Assembly: GCF_000442255.1 (NCBI RefSeq)
Contig: NZ_KE557284.1
Location: 16,109-69,883 of the forward strand
Reading direction: 5' to 3'
From: Salipiger mucosus DSM 16094
Lineage (GTDB): Bacteria; Pseudomonadota; Alphaproteobacteria; Rhodobacterales; Rhodobacteraceae
DNA: 53,775 bases
The number at the start of each line of letters is the position of its first letter. The stretch's first letter is position 1. Under the pieces are notes generated by a model. The model was given only the letters and a program-made list of their open reading frames with translations, was not told where the DNA came from and searched no databases. Below are positions 46,283 to 53,775 of the stretch, piece after piece. A program made the translations under genes and the position numbers.

Positions 46283-47185
46283 ATGGATACCACCCAAAGC
46301 GCGAGCCCGGTCCGGGGCATTCTGTGGATGGTGGTCACGGGGCTGTGCTTCGTGGCCGTCACGGCCCTGGTCAAGACGCTGGCCGGGCGGGTTCCGGCGG
46401 CGGAATCGGCCTTTCTGCGCTACGTCTTCGGCCTTGTCTTCCTGCTGCCGGCCTGGCGCAGCCTGCGCGACCTGAGGCTCACGAAGCGCCAGTGGGGGCT
46501 GTTCACCCTGCGCGGCGCCGCCCAGACGCTGGGGGTGATCTGCTGGTTCTACGCCATGACCCGCATCCCCATCGCCGAGGTCACGGCGATGAACTATCTC
46601 GTGCCGGTCTTCGTCACGGTGCTGGCGGTGGTCTTCCTGGGCGAGCGGCTGGCGGGCCGCCGGATCGGTGCCATCGTGGTGGCGCTGCTGGGCGCCATGC
46701 TGATCCTGCGGCCGGGCTTCCGCGCGCTGGACCCGGGGCATTTCGCGATGCTGGGCACGGCGACGCTGTTCTCTGTCTCCTACCTCATCGCCAAGATCGT
46801 CTCGGGCGAGATGCGCGCCTCGGTGGTGGTTGCGCTGCTGTCGATCACGGTGACCATCGGGCTCGCGCCCTTTGCCATCGCGGTCTGGGTGACGCCCTCG
46901 CTGGCGGATCTCGCGGTGCTGGCGGGCGTGGCCTGTTTCGCCACCGGCGGGCACTACGCCATGACGCTGGCCTTCGCCGCGGCGCCGGTGACGCTGACCC
47001 AGCCGGTGACCTTCCTGCAGCTGGTGTGGTCGGTCGCCATCGGGGCGCTGTTCTTTGCCGAGCCGGTCGATCCCTTCGTGGTCGCGGGCGGCACGGTGAT
47101 CGTGGGGGCGGTGGTCTTCATCACCTGGCGCGAGGCGGTGCTGAAGCGGCGGATCTCGCCGCTGGGGACCGAGGGGAAGTTTTAA
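46283..47185 (+). CDS. DMT-superfamily EamA permease
   Basis: 300 aa with ten membrane segments, two EamA repeats. Recognisable parts are AESAFLRYVFGLVFLLP, MTRIPIAEVTAMNYLVPVF and FLGERLAGRRIGAIVV in the first repeat, VTLTQPVTFLQLVWSVAIG in the second. It is probably an exporter of an amino acid or other metabolite. The ATG at 46283 is preceded by AGGAGTAAG. It lies 58 bases after argO on the same strand. Confidence 0.85.
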   Translation: MDTTQSASPVRGILWMVVTGLCFVAVTALVKTLAGRVPAAESAFLRYVFGLVFLLPAWRSLRDLRLTKRQWGLFTLRGAAQTLGVICWFYAMTRIPIAEVTAMNYLVPVFVTVLAVVFLGERLAGRRIGAIVVALLGAMLILRPGFRALDPGHFAMLGTATLFSVSYLIAKIVSGEMRASVVVALLSITVTIGLAPFAIAVWVTPSLADLAVLAGVACFATGGHYAMTLAFAAAPVTLTQPVTFLQLVWSVAIGALFFAEPVDPFVVAGGTVIVGAVVFITWREAVLKRRISPLGTEGKF

Positions 47186-47295
47186 CGTCTGCGGAAACGC
47201 TGTGTTTCCGCTGTCTGAAAAAGCCTTTGACGCTGCGTAATCCTGCCGCAATCGCGGGGCAGCCTCCTGGTTACCGAAGGGTTCAGGAGTGCATC

Positions 47296-47493
47296 ATGTT
47301 TGCAGAAAACACATTGACCGAGAGCATGGACGAGGTTCGCGATTTCCTTCTGCGCGAGCGGGAAAAGACATTGTCCGAGATGGAGTGGCGGTTCCGGGCG
47401 CGGGGCTATGGCTACAATCTGCGCCGCATCGAGGCGGGCTTCGAGGTGGCCCGGCTGCCGCAGAACACGGTGCTGGGGACGTTGCGGGTCTGA
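47296..47493 (+). CDS. Small conserved-looking protein, 65 aa, unknown
   Basis: ATG at 47296 with AGGAG 8 bases upstream. The sequence is strongly charged and helix-prone (TESMDEVRDFLLREREKTLS, EMEWRFRARGYGYNLRRIE), without membrane segments. Good ribosome site and coding-type codon use support a real gene. I do not recognise a family; it could be a small regulator or adaptor. Confidence 0.6.
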   Translation: MFAENTLTESMDEVRDFLLREREKTLSEMEWRFRARGYGYNLRRIEAGFEVARLPQNTVLGTLRV

Positions 47494-47531
47494 TCCGCGC
47501 CGCCCCGGGCGTTGTGCCGCCTCGCCGGCCG

Positions 47532-47571
47532 CTTGTGCGTATTTGGCACAAGAAGAAGCCTGGGGGGGGGG
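47532..47571. repeat. REP-like element with a 10-G run
   Basis: CTTGTGCGTATTTGGCACAA at 47532-47551 followed by GAAGAAGCCT and ten consecutive G (47562-47571). The first 30 bases match the reverse complement of 51362-51392 at nearly every position. It lies before the betI operator. Confidence 0.7.
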
Positions 47572-47654
47572 CGCCGGGAGCCGCTGGCGGTGGGCTTCGT
47601 TTGCGGGTTTCCTGGCAGGAAGACACGGGCGGGCGGCGGCTGCCGGGTGTTTTG

Positions 47655-47674
47655 TTGATTGACGGGTCAATCAA
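47655..47674. promoter_or_regulatory. betI box: BetI operator
   Basis: TTGATTGAC (47655-47663), GG, GTCAATCAA (47666-47674): a perfect 9-bp inverted repeat 37-56 bases before the betI start. This matches the known BetI box of alphaproteobacteria in shape and sequence. BetI would repress the whole bet operon from here and be released by choline. Confidence 0.85.
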
Positions 47675-47710
47675 AATCGGGAAGGGTGCCGGCCGACAGG
47701 AGGGTGGCGC

Positions 47711-48277
47711 TTGCCGAGAGTTGGACAGGAACCGAAGCGGCGCGCGGCGCTGGTGGCGGCCACGGTGGCCGAGGTCGGGGCGCGCGGCTCGCTCGACGTG
47801 ACGGTCGGGCAGATCGCGCGGCGCGCGGGCATGTCGCCGGCGCTGGCGCATCACTATTTCGGCGGCAAGGTGCAGATCTTTCTCGCCGCCATGCGCCATA
47901 TCCTGTCGGAGTATTCCGCCGAGGTGCGCCACGCGCTGGCCGGGGCGCCGGAGGGGCGCCGGCTGGAGGCGCTGATCGCCGCCAATGTCGCCGAGAGCTG
48001 TTTCCAGCCGGCGACCGTCTCGGCCTGGCTGAACTTCTACGTGCTGGCGCAGCGCGAGCCGGAGGCCGCGCGGCTGCTGCGCGTCTACCAGGCGCGGCTG
48101 CACAGCAATCTCGTCCACGCGCTGCGCGGCCGCGCGCGCGATCCGCGCGATACCGCCCGGACGCTGGCGGCGCTCATCGACGGCGTCTACCTGCGCGCGG
48201 CGCTCGACGGCGCGGGGGTGGGCAATGCCGCCGCGCAGCTCATCGCCACCGCCCAAGCCCTGACAGGAGAGTCATGA
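47711..48277 (+). CDS. betI: TetR-family choline-responsive repressor BetI
   Basis: 188 aa from a TTG start at 47711, supported by AGGAGGG and by the N-terminus (M)[17 protein letters not shown], the usual BetI opening. The helix-turn-helix is [22 protein letters not shown] (about 32-53), followed by an all-helical effector domain with [18 protein letters not shown]. It represses betine synthesis genes when choline is low. The stop overlaps the betC ATG (ATGA), so the regulator is first in its own operon. Confidence 0.93.
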   Translation: MPRVGQEPKRRAALVAATVAEVGARGSLDVTVGQIARRAGMSPALAHHYFGGKVQIFLAAMRHILSEYSAEVRHALAGAPEGRRLEALIAANVAESCFQPATVSAWLNFYVLAQREPEAARLLRVYQARLHSNLVHALRGRARDPRDTARTLAALIDGVYLRAALDGAGVGNAAAQLIATAQALTGES

Positions 48278-49785
48278 CCCGGCCCAATATCCTCATCCTC
48301 ATGGTCGACCAGCTGAACGGCACGCTCTTTCCCGACGGGCCGGCCGACTGGCTGCACCTGCCGAACCTGCGCCGGCTGGCGGGGCGGTCGACCCGCTTCG
48401 CCAATGCCTATACCGCGAGCCCGCTCTGCGCGCCGGGGCGGGCGAGCTTCATGTCGGGGCAGCTGCCCAGCCGGACGGGCGTTTACGACAACGCGGCCGA
48501 GTTCTCGTCGGCGATCCCGACCTACGCGCATCACCTGCGGCGGGCGGGCTATCACACCGCGCTCTCGGGCAAGATGCATTTCGTCGGGCCCGACCAGCTG
48601 CACGGCTTCGAGGAGCGGCTCACGACCGACATCTACCCGGCCGATTTCGGCTGGACGCCGGATTACCGCAAGCCGGGCGAGCGCATCGACTGGTGGTATC
48701 ACAACATGGGTTCGGTCACCGGCGCGGGCGTGGGCGAGATCAGCAACCAGCTGGAATACGACGACGAGGTGGCGCATTTCGCGAAGATGAAGCTCTACGA
48801 CCTGGCGCGCGGCAACGACGCGCGGCCCTGGTGCCTGACGGCGAGCTTCACCCATCCGCACGATCCCTACGTGGCGCGGCGGAAGTACTGGGATCTCTAC
48901 GAGGATTGCGCGCACCTGCTGCCCGAGGTCCCGGCGCTGGCCTACGAGGATCACGATGCGCATTCGCAGCGCATCTTCGATGCGAACGACTGGCGCAACT
49001 ACGAGATCACCGAGGACCATATCCGCACCGCGCGGCGGGCCTATTTCGCCAATGTCTCGTATCTCGACGACAAGATCGGCGAACTTCTGGCGGTGCTGGA
49101 GGAGACGGGTCAGGAGGCGGTGGTGGTCTTCTGCTCGGACCACGGCGACATGCTGGGCGAGCGGGGGCTGTGGTTCGTAAGAATGAGCTTTTGCGAGGGC
49201 TCGGCCCGCGTGCCGCTGATGATCTCGGCCGCCGGCATGGCGCCGGGGCGGGTGGCGGCGCCGGTCTCGACGCTGGACCTCTGCCCGACGCTCTGCGAAC
49301 TGGCCGGGGTGAGCCTGGAGGAGGTCGCGCCCTGGACCCAGGGCGAGAGCCTCGTGCCGCTGGGGCAGGGCGGCGAGCGGGTCTCGCCGGTGGCGCTGGA
49401 ATACGCGGCCGAGGCCTCCTACGCGCCGCTGGTCTGCCTGCGACAGGGCAAGTGGAAATACACCGCCTGCGCGCTCGACCCCGAGCAGCTCTTCGACCTC
49501 GAGGCCGACCCGCACGAGATGACCGACCGCGCGGGCGACCCGGCCTGCCGCTCGGTGCTCGAGGGGTTCCGGCACGAGGCGGGGCTGCGCTGGGATCTGG
49601 CGCGCTTCGACGCCGAGGTGCGCGAGAGCCAGGCCCGGCGGCACGTGGTCTACGAGGCGCTGCGGCAGGGCGGCTACTACCCCTGGGATTACCAGCCGCT
49701 GCGCGATGCCTCCGAGCGCTACATGCGCAACCACATGGACCTGAACGTGCTCGAGGCGCGCCAGCGCTACCCGCGCGGCGACTGA
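48274..49785 (+). CDS. betC: Choline-sulfatase
   Basis: 503 aa, alkaline-phosphatase/sulfatase superfamily. Metal ligands begin at ILMVDQLNG (Asp near 12), and the formylglycine cysteine is Cys54 in [14 protein letters not shown], the CxPxR-type site that needs maturation. HPHDPY and [12 protein letters not shown] supply further ligands. It hydrolyses choline-O-sulfate to choline and sulfate. Arg/Met/Cys residues at [18 protein letters not shown] replace the more common WYKMSWFEG-type stretch, worth noting. It overlaps betI by four bases; betB starts 17 bases after its stop. Confidence 0.93.
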   Translation: MTRPNILILMVDQLNGTLFPDGPADWLHLPNLRRLAGRSTRFANAYTASPLCAPGRASFMSGQLPSRTGVYDNAAEFSSAIPTYAHHLRRAGYHTALSGKMHFVGPDQLHGFEERLTTDIYPADFGWTPDYRKPGERIDWWYHNMGSVTGAGVGEISNQLEYDDEVAHFAKMKLYDLARGNDARPWCLTASFTHPHDPYVARRKYWDLYEDCAHLLPEVPALAYEDHDAHSQRIFDANDWRNYEITEDHIRTARRAYFANVSYLDDKIGELLAVLEETGQEAVVVFCSDHGDMLGERGLWFVRMSFCEGSARVPLMISAAGMAPGRVAAPVSTLDLCPTLCELAGVSLEEVAPWTQGESLVPLGQGGERVSPVALEYAAEASYAPLVCLRQGKWKYTACALDPEQLFDLEADPHEMTDRAGDPACRSVLEGFRHEAGLRWDLARFDAEVRESQARRHVVYEALRQGGYYPWDYQPLRDASERYMRNHMDLNVLEARQRYPRGD

Positions 49786-49802
49786 GGCGAGGCGTGCCTG
49801 CG

Positions 49803-51263
49803 ATGAGCTACGATCCGCAGCCCGAGGCCAGCCACTACGTGGCGGGCGGCTACATCGAGGACACGGGCGGCGCGCCGCTCGAGGTGGTCTATCCCTTCAC
49901 CGGCGCGCGTATCGCGCGGCTGCACTGCGCCACGGACCGGGTGATCGAGCTCGCGCTCGCCTCGGCGCTCGAGGCGCAGGAGGTCTGGGCGGCCATGAGC
50001 GGCACCGAGCGCGGCCGCGTGCTGCGCCGCGCCGCCGACATCATGCGCGGCCGCAACCGGGAACTGTCGGAGCTCGAGACGCGGGACACCGGCAAGCCGC
50101 TGCAGGAGACGCTGGTGGCCGATGCGACCTCGGGCGCCGATGCGCTGGAATACTTCGGCGGCCTCGCGGCGACGCTGACCGGCGAGCATATCCCGCTGGG
50201 GACGGACTGGGCCTATACCATGCGCGAGCCGCTGGGCCTCTGCGTCGGCATCGGCGCCTGGAACTATCCCACGCAGATCGCCTGCTGGAAGGCGGCGCCG
50301 GCGCTGGCCTGCGGCAATGCCATGGTCTTCAAGCCTTCCGAGGAGACGCCGCTGAGCGCGCTGAAGGTCGCGGAGATCCTGACCGAGGCCGGGGCGCCGC
50401 CGGGGCTCTTCAACGTGGTGCAGGGCGGCGGCGATGTCGGCGCGGCGCTGGTTGCGGACGCGCGCGTGGCCAAGGTCTCGCTCACCGGCTCGGTGCCCAC
50501 GGGGCGGCGCGTCTATGCCGCGGCGGCCGAGCGCATCAAGCACGTCACCATGGAGCTCGGGGGCAAGTCGCCGCTCCTCGTCTTCGACGACGCCGATGTC
50601 GAGGACGCGGTGGGCGGCGCGATCCTGGGCAACTTCTACAGCTCCGGGCAGGTCTGCTCGAACGGCACGCGGGTCTTCGTCCAGCGCGGTCTGCGCGAGC
50701 GCTTCCTGCGCCGGCTGTCGGAGCGGCTGGAGGCGGGTGTCGTCATGGGCGATCCGCTGGACGAGGCGACCAACATCGGCCCGCTGGTCAGCGCGGCGCA
50801 ACGCGACAAGGTGATGGGCTACATCCGGCAGGGCGCGCGCGAGGGCGCGCGGCTGATCCACGGCGGCACCGCGGGGCCGGGCCCGGGCTTCTTCGTCGCG
50901 CCGACGGTCTTCGCCGACGTGACCGACGACATGGTCATCGCCCGCGAGGAGATTTTCGGGCCGGTCATGGCGGTGCTGGATTTCGACACTGAGGAAGAGG
51001 CCGTCGCGCGGGCCAACGCCACGCCCTTCGGCCTCTCGGCCGGGGTCTTCACCCGCGACATCGCCCGCGCGCACCGGGTGATCGGACGGCTGCACGCGGG
51101 GAGCTGCTTCATCAACTCCTACAACGACGCCCCGGTCGAGGTGCCCTTCGGCGGGGTCAAGGCCTCGGGCGTGGGGCGCGAGAACGCGAAGGCCGCGATC
51201 GAGCACTACTCGCAGCTCAAGTCCGTCTACGTCCGCATGGGCGCGGTGGAGGCGCCGTTCTGA
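49803..51263 (+). CDS. betB: Betaine aldehyde dehydrogenase
   Basis: 486 aa, ALDH superfamily. NAD-binding [15 protein letters not shown], catalytic Glu in [12 protein letters not shown] (about 255) and catalytic Cys in [13 protein letters not shown] (about 289), then [10 protein letters not shown]. The VCSNGTRVF context is typical of BetB. It oxidises betaine aldehyde to glycine betaine with NAD(P)+. The start at 49803 lies after GAGGCG and 17 bases past betC. A REP-like pair separates it from betA by 175 bases. Confidence 0.95.
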   Translation: MSYDPQPEASHYVAGGYIEDTGGAPLEVVYPFTGARIARLHCATDRVIELALASALEAQEVWAAMSGTERGRVLRRAADIMRGRNRELSELETRDTGKPLQETLVADATSGADALEYFGGLAATLTGEHIPLGTDWAYTMREPLGLCVGIGAWNYPTQIACWKAAPALACGNAMVFKPSEETPLSALKVAEILTEAGAPPGLFNVVQGGGDVGAALVADARVAKVSLTGSVPTGRRVYAAAAERIKHVTMELGGKSPLLVFDDADVEDAVGGAILGNFYSSGQVCSNGTRVFVQRGLRERFLRRLSERLEAGVVMGDPLDEATNIGPLVSAAQRDKVMGYIRQGAREGARLIHGGTAGPGPGFFVAPTVFADVTDDMVIAREEIFGPVMAVLDFDTEEEAVARANATPFGLSAGVFTRDIARAHRVIGRLHAGSCFINSYNDAPVEVPFGGVKASGVGRENAKAAIEHYSQLKSVYVRMGAVEAPF

Positions 51264-51316
51264 TGCCGTTGACGATGGAGATCTGCCCGACCGCTGCGCG
51301 CGGCCGGAAAGGGGAT

Positions 51317-51394
51317 TTGCGTATTTGGAGAAAGATGAAAGGCCGGCTGGCCGCGTGCCCCGGGCTCTTCTTCTTGTTCCAAATACGCACAAGC
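51317..51394. repeat. Inverted pair of REP-like elements between betB and betA
   Basis: TTGCGTATTTGGAGAAAGAT begins at 51317 and its partner TTCCAAATACGCACAAG ends at 51394 in opposite orientation, making a long stem-loop. The right half is nearly the reverse complement of the element at 47532. Such structures often stabilise upstream mRNA or tune expression within operons. Confidence 0.75.
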
Positions 51395-51438
51395 GGCTTG
51401 CGGTCCGGCACTGCGCCGGGGGCCGCGCGGAGCCGATG

Positions 51439-53091
51439 ATGCAGGCCGACTACGTCATCGTGGGCGCGGGCTCGGCGGGCTGCGCGCTGGCCTTCCGGCT
51501 GGCCGAGGCGGGGCGCTCGGTCATTGTGATCGAGGCCGGTGGCAGCGACGCGGGGCCCTTCATCCAGATGCCCGGCGCGCTGAGCTACCCGATGAACATG
51601 GCGCGCTACGACTGGGGCTATACCTCCGAGCCCGAGCCGCATCTCGGCGGGCGGCGGCTGGCCTGTCCGCGCGGGCGGGTGCTGGGGGGATCGTCCTCGA
51701 TCAACGGCATGGTCTACGTGCGCGGGCATGCCTGCGACTACGACCACTGGCGCGAGGCCGGGGCAGAGGGCTGGGGCTTTGCCGACGTGCTGCCCTATTT
51801 CCGGCGGATGGAGAACTGGCACGACGGCGGGCACGGCGGCGATGCCGCGTGGCGGGGGACCGATGGGCCGCTGCACGTCACGCGGGGGCGGCGGGACAAC
51901 CCGCTGGTGGGCGCCTTCGTCGAGGCCGGGCGGCAGGCGGGCTACCCGGTGACGCCGGATTACAACGGCGCCCGGCAGGAGGGCTTCGGCCCCTACGACA
52001 TGACCGTCTGGAAGGGCCGCCGCTGGTCGGCGGCGAGCGCCTACCTGAAGTCGGCCCGGCGCCGCGGCGCGCGGGTGCTGCGCGGGCAGGCGCGGCGCGT
52101 GGTGATCGAGGAGGGCCGCGCGCGCGGGGTCGAGGTCGACATGCGCGGCGGGCCGCGGGTGATCCGGGCGGCGCGCGAGGTGATCCTCGCTGCCTCGGCG
52201 ATCAACTCGCCCAAGCTGCTGATGCTCTCGGGGATCGGACCCGGGGCGGAGCTGGCCGGGCACGGTGTGCCGGTGCTGGCGGACCGGCCCGGGGTGGGGG
52301 CGAACCTGCAGGATCACCTCGAGGTCTACCTGCAGATGGCGGCCACGAAGCCGGTGAGCCTCTACCGGTACTGGAACCTTGCCGGGAAGGCCTGGGTCGG
52401 GGCGCGCTGGCTCTTCACGCGCAGCGGGCCCGGCGCCTCGAACCAGTTCGAGAGCGCGGGGTTCATCCGCTCGCGCGCGGGCGTGCGCTATCCCGACATC
52501 CAGTTCCATTTCCTGCCCATCGCGGTGCGCTACGACGGGCAGGCGGCGGCCGAGGGGCATGGCTTCCAGGCGCACGTCGGGCCGATGCGGTCGGCCTCGC
52601 GGGGGGCGGTGACGCTGCGCAGCGCCGACCCCGAGGCCGCGCCGCGCATCCGCTTCAACTACATGAGCGAGCCGCAGGACTGGGCCGATTTCCGCGCCTG
52701 CATCCGGCTCACGCGGGAGATCTTCGCGCAGGAGGCCTTCGCGCCCTTCGCGGGGCAGGAGATCCAGCCCGGGGCGGCGGCGCAGGACGACGCGGCGCTG
52801 GACGAGTTCGTGCGCGAGCATGCCGAGAGCGCCTATCACCCCTGCGGCACCTGCCGGATGGGGCGGGCCGACGATCCGGGCGCGGTGGTCGACCCCGAGG
52901 CGCGGGTCATCGGGGTCGAGGGGCTGCGGGTGGCCGACAGCTCGGTCTTTCCGCGGATCACCAACGGCAATCTCAACGCGCCCTCGATCATGGTGGGCGA
53001 GAAGGTGGCCGACCATGTCCTGGGCCGCCGCCTGCCGCCGGAGAACGCCGAGCCCTGGGTGCATCCGGACTGGCGGACCGCGCAGCGGTAG
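51439..53091 (+). CDS. betA: Choline dehydrogenase
   Basis: 550 aa, GMC oxidoreductase. FAD-binding [18 protein letters not shown] (about 4-21), GMC signatures [19 protein letters not shown] (about 77-95) and [15 protein letters not shown], and the C-terminal active-site HPCGTCRMG with the catalytic His and a later Asn ([10 protein letters not shown]). It oxidises choline to betaine aldehyde at the inner membrane. GGAG at 51429-51432 is 6 bases from the ATG at 51439 and only 3 from that at 51436, so 51439 is preferred. It is the last gene of the bet operon. Confidence 0.94.
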   Translation: MQADYVIVGAGSAGCALAFRLAEAGRSVIVIEAGGSDAGPFIQMPGALSYPMNMARYDWGYTSEPEPHLGGRRLACPRGRVLGGSSSINGMVYVRGHACDYDHWREAGAEGWGFADVLPYFRRMENWHDGGHGGDAAWRGTDGPLHVTRGRRDNPLVGAFVEAGRQAGYPVTPDYNGARQEGFGPYDMTVWKGRRWSAASAYLKSARRRGARVLRGQARRVVIEEGRARGVEVDMRGGPRVIRAAREVILAASAINSPKLLMLSGIGPGAELAGHGVPVLADRPGVGANLQDHLEVYLQMAATKPVSLYRYWNLAGKAWVGARWLFTRSGPGASNQFESAGFIRSRAGVRYPDIQFHFLPIAVRYDGQAAAEGHGFQAHVGPMRSASRGAVTLRSADPEAAPRIRFNYMSEPQDWADFRACIRLTREIFAQEAFAPFAGQEIQPGAAAQDDAALDEFVREHAESAYHPCGTCRMGRADDPGAVVDPEARVIGVEGLRVADSSVFPRITNGNLNAPSIMVGEKVADHVLGRRLPPENAEPWVHPDWRTAQR

Positions 53092-53163
53092 CGGCGCCGG
53101 ATTCGTTAATCGGTCTTAACGATTTCCGTTGAACTCGGGCCTGTCTGCGCCGATGTAGCGGGG

Positions 53164-53775
53164 ATGTTAAGACTTTGTTCTCTTCTCGTTCTTATGCTTG
53201 CCCTCGCTCCCGGACTCGCGCGGGCCGATGCGGCGGGGCCGCTGCGCGTGATCGACGGCGATACCTTCGACGTCGGCGGCACGCGGGTGCGGCTGCACGG
53301 GGTCGATGCGCCCGAGACGGACCAGATGTGCGGCGGCGACGGCGTGCCCATGTGGGGCTGCGGCGCATGGGTCAATGCGCGTGTCGCGGCGCGGTTCGAG
53401 GGGCGCGAGGCGCGGTGCATCCGCGTCGACACGGATGTCTACGGCCGCGAGGTGGCGCGCTGCACGGTCGGCGGCGAAGACCTGGGCGAGGTGCTGGTGC
53501 GCGAGGGGCTGGCCTTTGCCTACCGGAGGTACTCGATGGACTACGACCTGGCCGAGAAGGGCGCGGCGGTGCAGGGCCGGGGTCTGCACGGCGAGGGCGT
53601 GACGCCGCCCTGGACCTTCCGCGCCCGGGCCCGCGAGGCGCGGGCGGCGGCCAGCCTGCGCGCGGCGCCGGAGGGCTGCGAGATCAAGGGCAACGTCTCG
53701 GGCGACGGGACGCGGATCTACCACGTGCCGGGGCAGATGCACTACGGCCGCACTCGGATCTCGCCGGAGAAGGGC
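53164..53775 (+). CDS. Exported thermonuclease (SNase)-like protein, 3' end beyond window
   Basis: The visible 204 residues begin with a signal peptide (about 1-22, MLRLCSLLVLMLALAPGLAR). An SNase-like OB-fold follows (LRVIDGDTFDVGGTRVRLHG, VDAPETDQ, VYGREVARCTV, AYRRYSMDYDLAE) with catalytic-type Arg and Glu. After about residue 180 a second conserved stretch, CEIKGNVSGDGTRIYHVPGQ, starts and is cut by the window edge. Nuclease activity is inferred. A small dyad CGTTAA/TTAACG (53104-53121) lies upstream between betA and this gene. Confidence 0.85.
   Translation, partial: MLRLCSLLVLMLALAPGLARADAAGPLRVIDGDTFDVGGTRVRLHGVDAPETDQMCGGDGVPMWGCGAWVNARVAARFEGREARCIRVDTDVYGREVARCTVGGEDLGEVLVREGLAFAYRRYSMDYDLAEKGAAVQGRGLHGEGVTPPWTFRARAREARAAASLRAAPEGCEIKGNVSGDGTRIYHVPGQMHYGRTRISPEKG

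Overview
The window reads as a chromosomal segment of a high-GC marine alphaproteobacterium of the family Rhodobacteraceae (Roseobacter group). Support comes from the gene order yajC-secD-secF-Mth938-ccmABCDG-acnA, the strong G/C bias at third codon positions, several families typical of roseobacters (Hint_2 proteins, GDCCVxC protein, DUF1223, DUF2237), and short palindromic intergenic repeats of the kind common in these genomes. I see no rRNA, tRNA, CRISPR array, transposase or phage gene. The DNA is largely a core chromosome with accessory operons inserted between housekeeping genes.

Layout. 1-185: start of acetate kinase (reverse). 484-3448: yajC-secD-secF, the accessory module of the Sec translocon. 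3597-7036: a promoter with a structured leader, an Mth938-domain gene, then cytochrome c maturation genes ccmA-B-C-D-G; the ccmA/ccmB junction is scrambled by a 155-bp perfect direct repeat. 7060-13490: a small exported protein, aconitase, a DUF1223 protein, a lipid A-type acyltransferase, an orphan FliG and a 51-aa cysteine-containing secreted protein. 13604-23192: an S33 peptidase, purB, trpB, DUF2237, pth, an ABM-fold protein, rplY, an MFS permease and purU.

23528-30242 carries what looks like glucosylglycerate metabolism: a GH13_18 phosphorylase facing a reverse-strand series with glucosyl-3-phosphoglycerate synthase, its HAD-type phosphatase, a GDCCVxC protein and a RimB-RimK fusion, plus a Hint-domain protein with a probable one-base frameshift. 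30366-35652 is a carbohydrate module of unknown substrate: a SAF-type dehydrogenase divergent from a split transketolase and an SDR, with a LysR regulator. 36411-38304 is the divergent metF/metR pair. 39114-41812 is a bufferin-type operon (DUF2282 precursor, DUF692 enzyme, DUF2063 partner, DoxX), the RiPP copper-protection system recognised only recently; its bufC gene carries in-frame palindromic repeats. 42113-47493 holds thrS and three exporters or permeases. 47655-53091 is the betI-betC-betB-betA operon, which turns choline-O-sulfate into glycine betaine, behind a perfect BetI-type operator. The window ends inside an exported thermonuclease-like gene.

Two compatible-solute systems (glucosylglycerate and glycine betaine) in one window fit a salt-exposed lifestyle. 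The items most worth checking are the ccmA/ccmB junction, the bufferin operon with its coding palindromes, the leader before the Mth938 gene, and the split-transketolase cluster.
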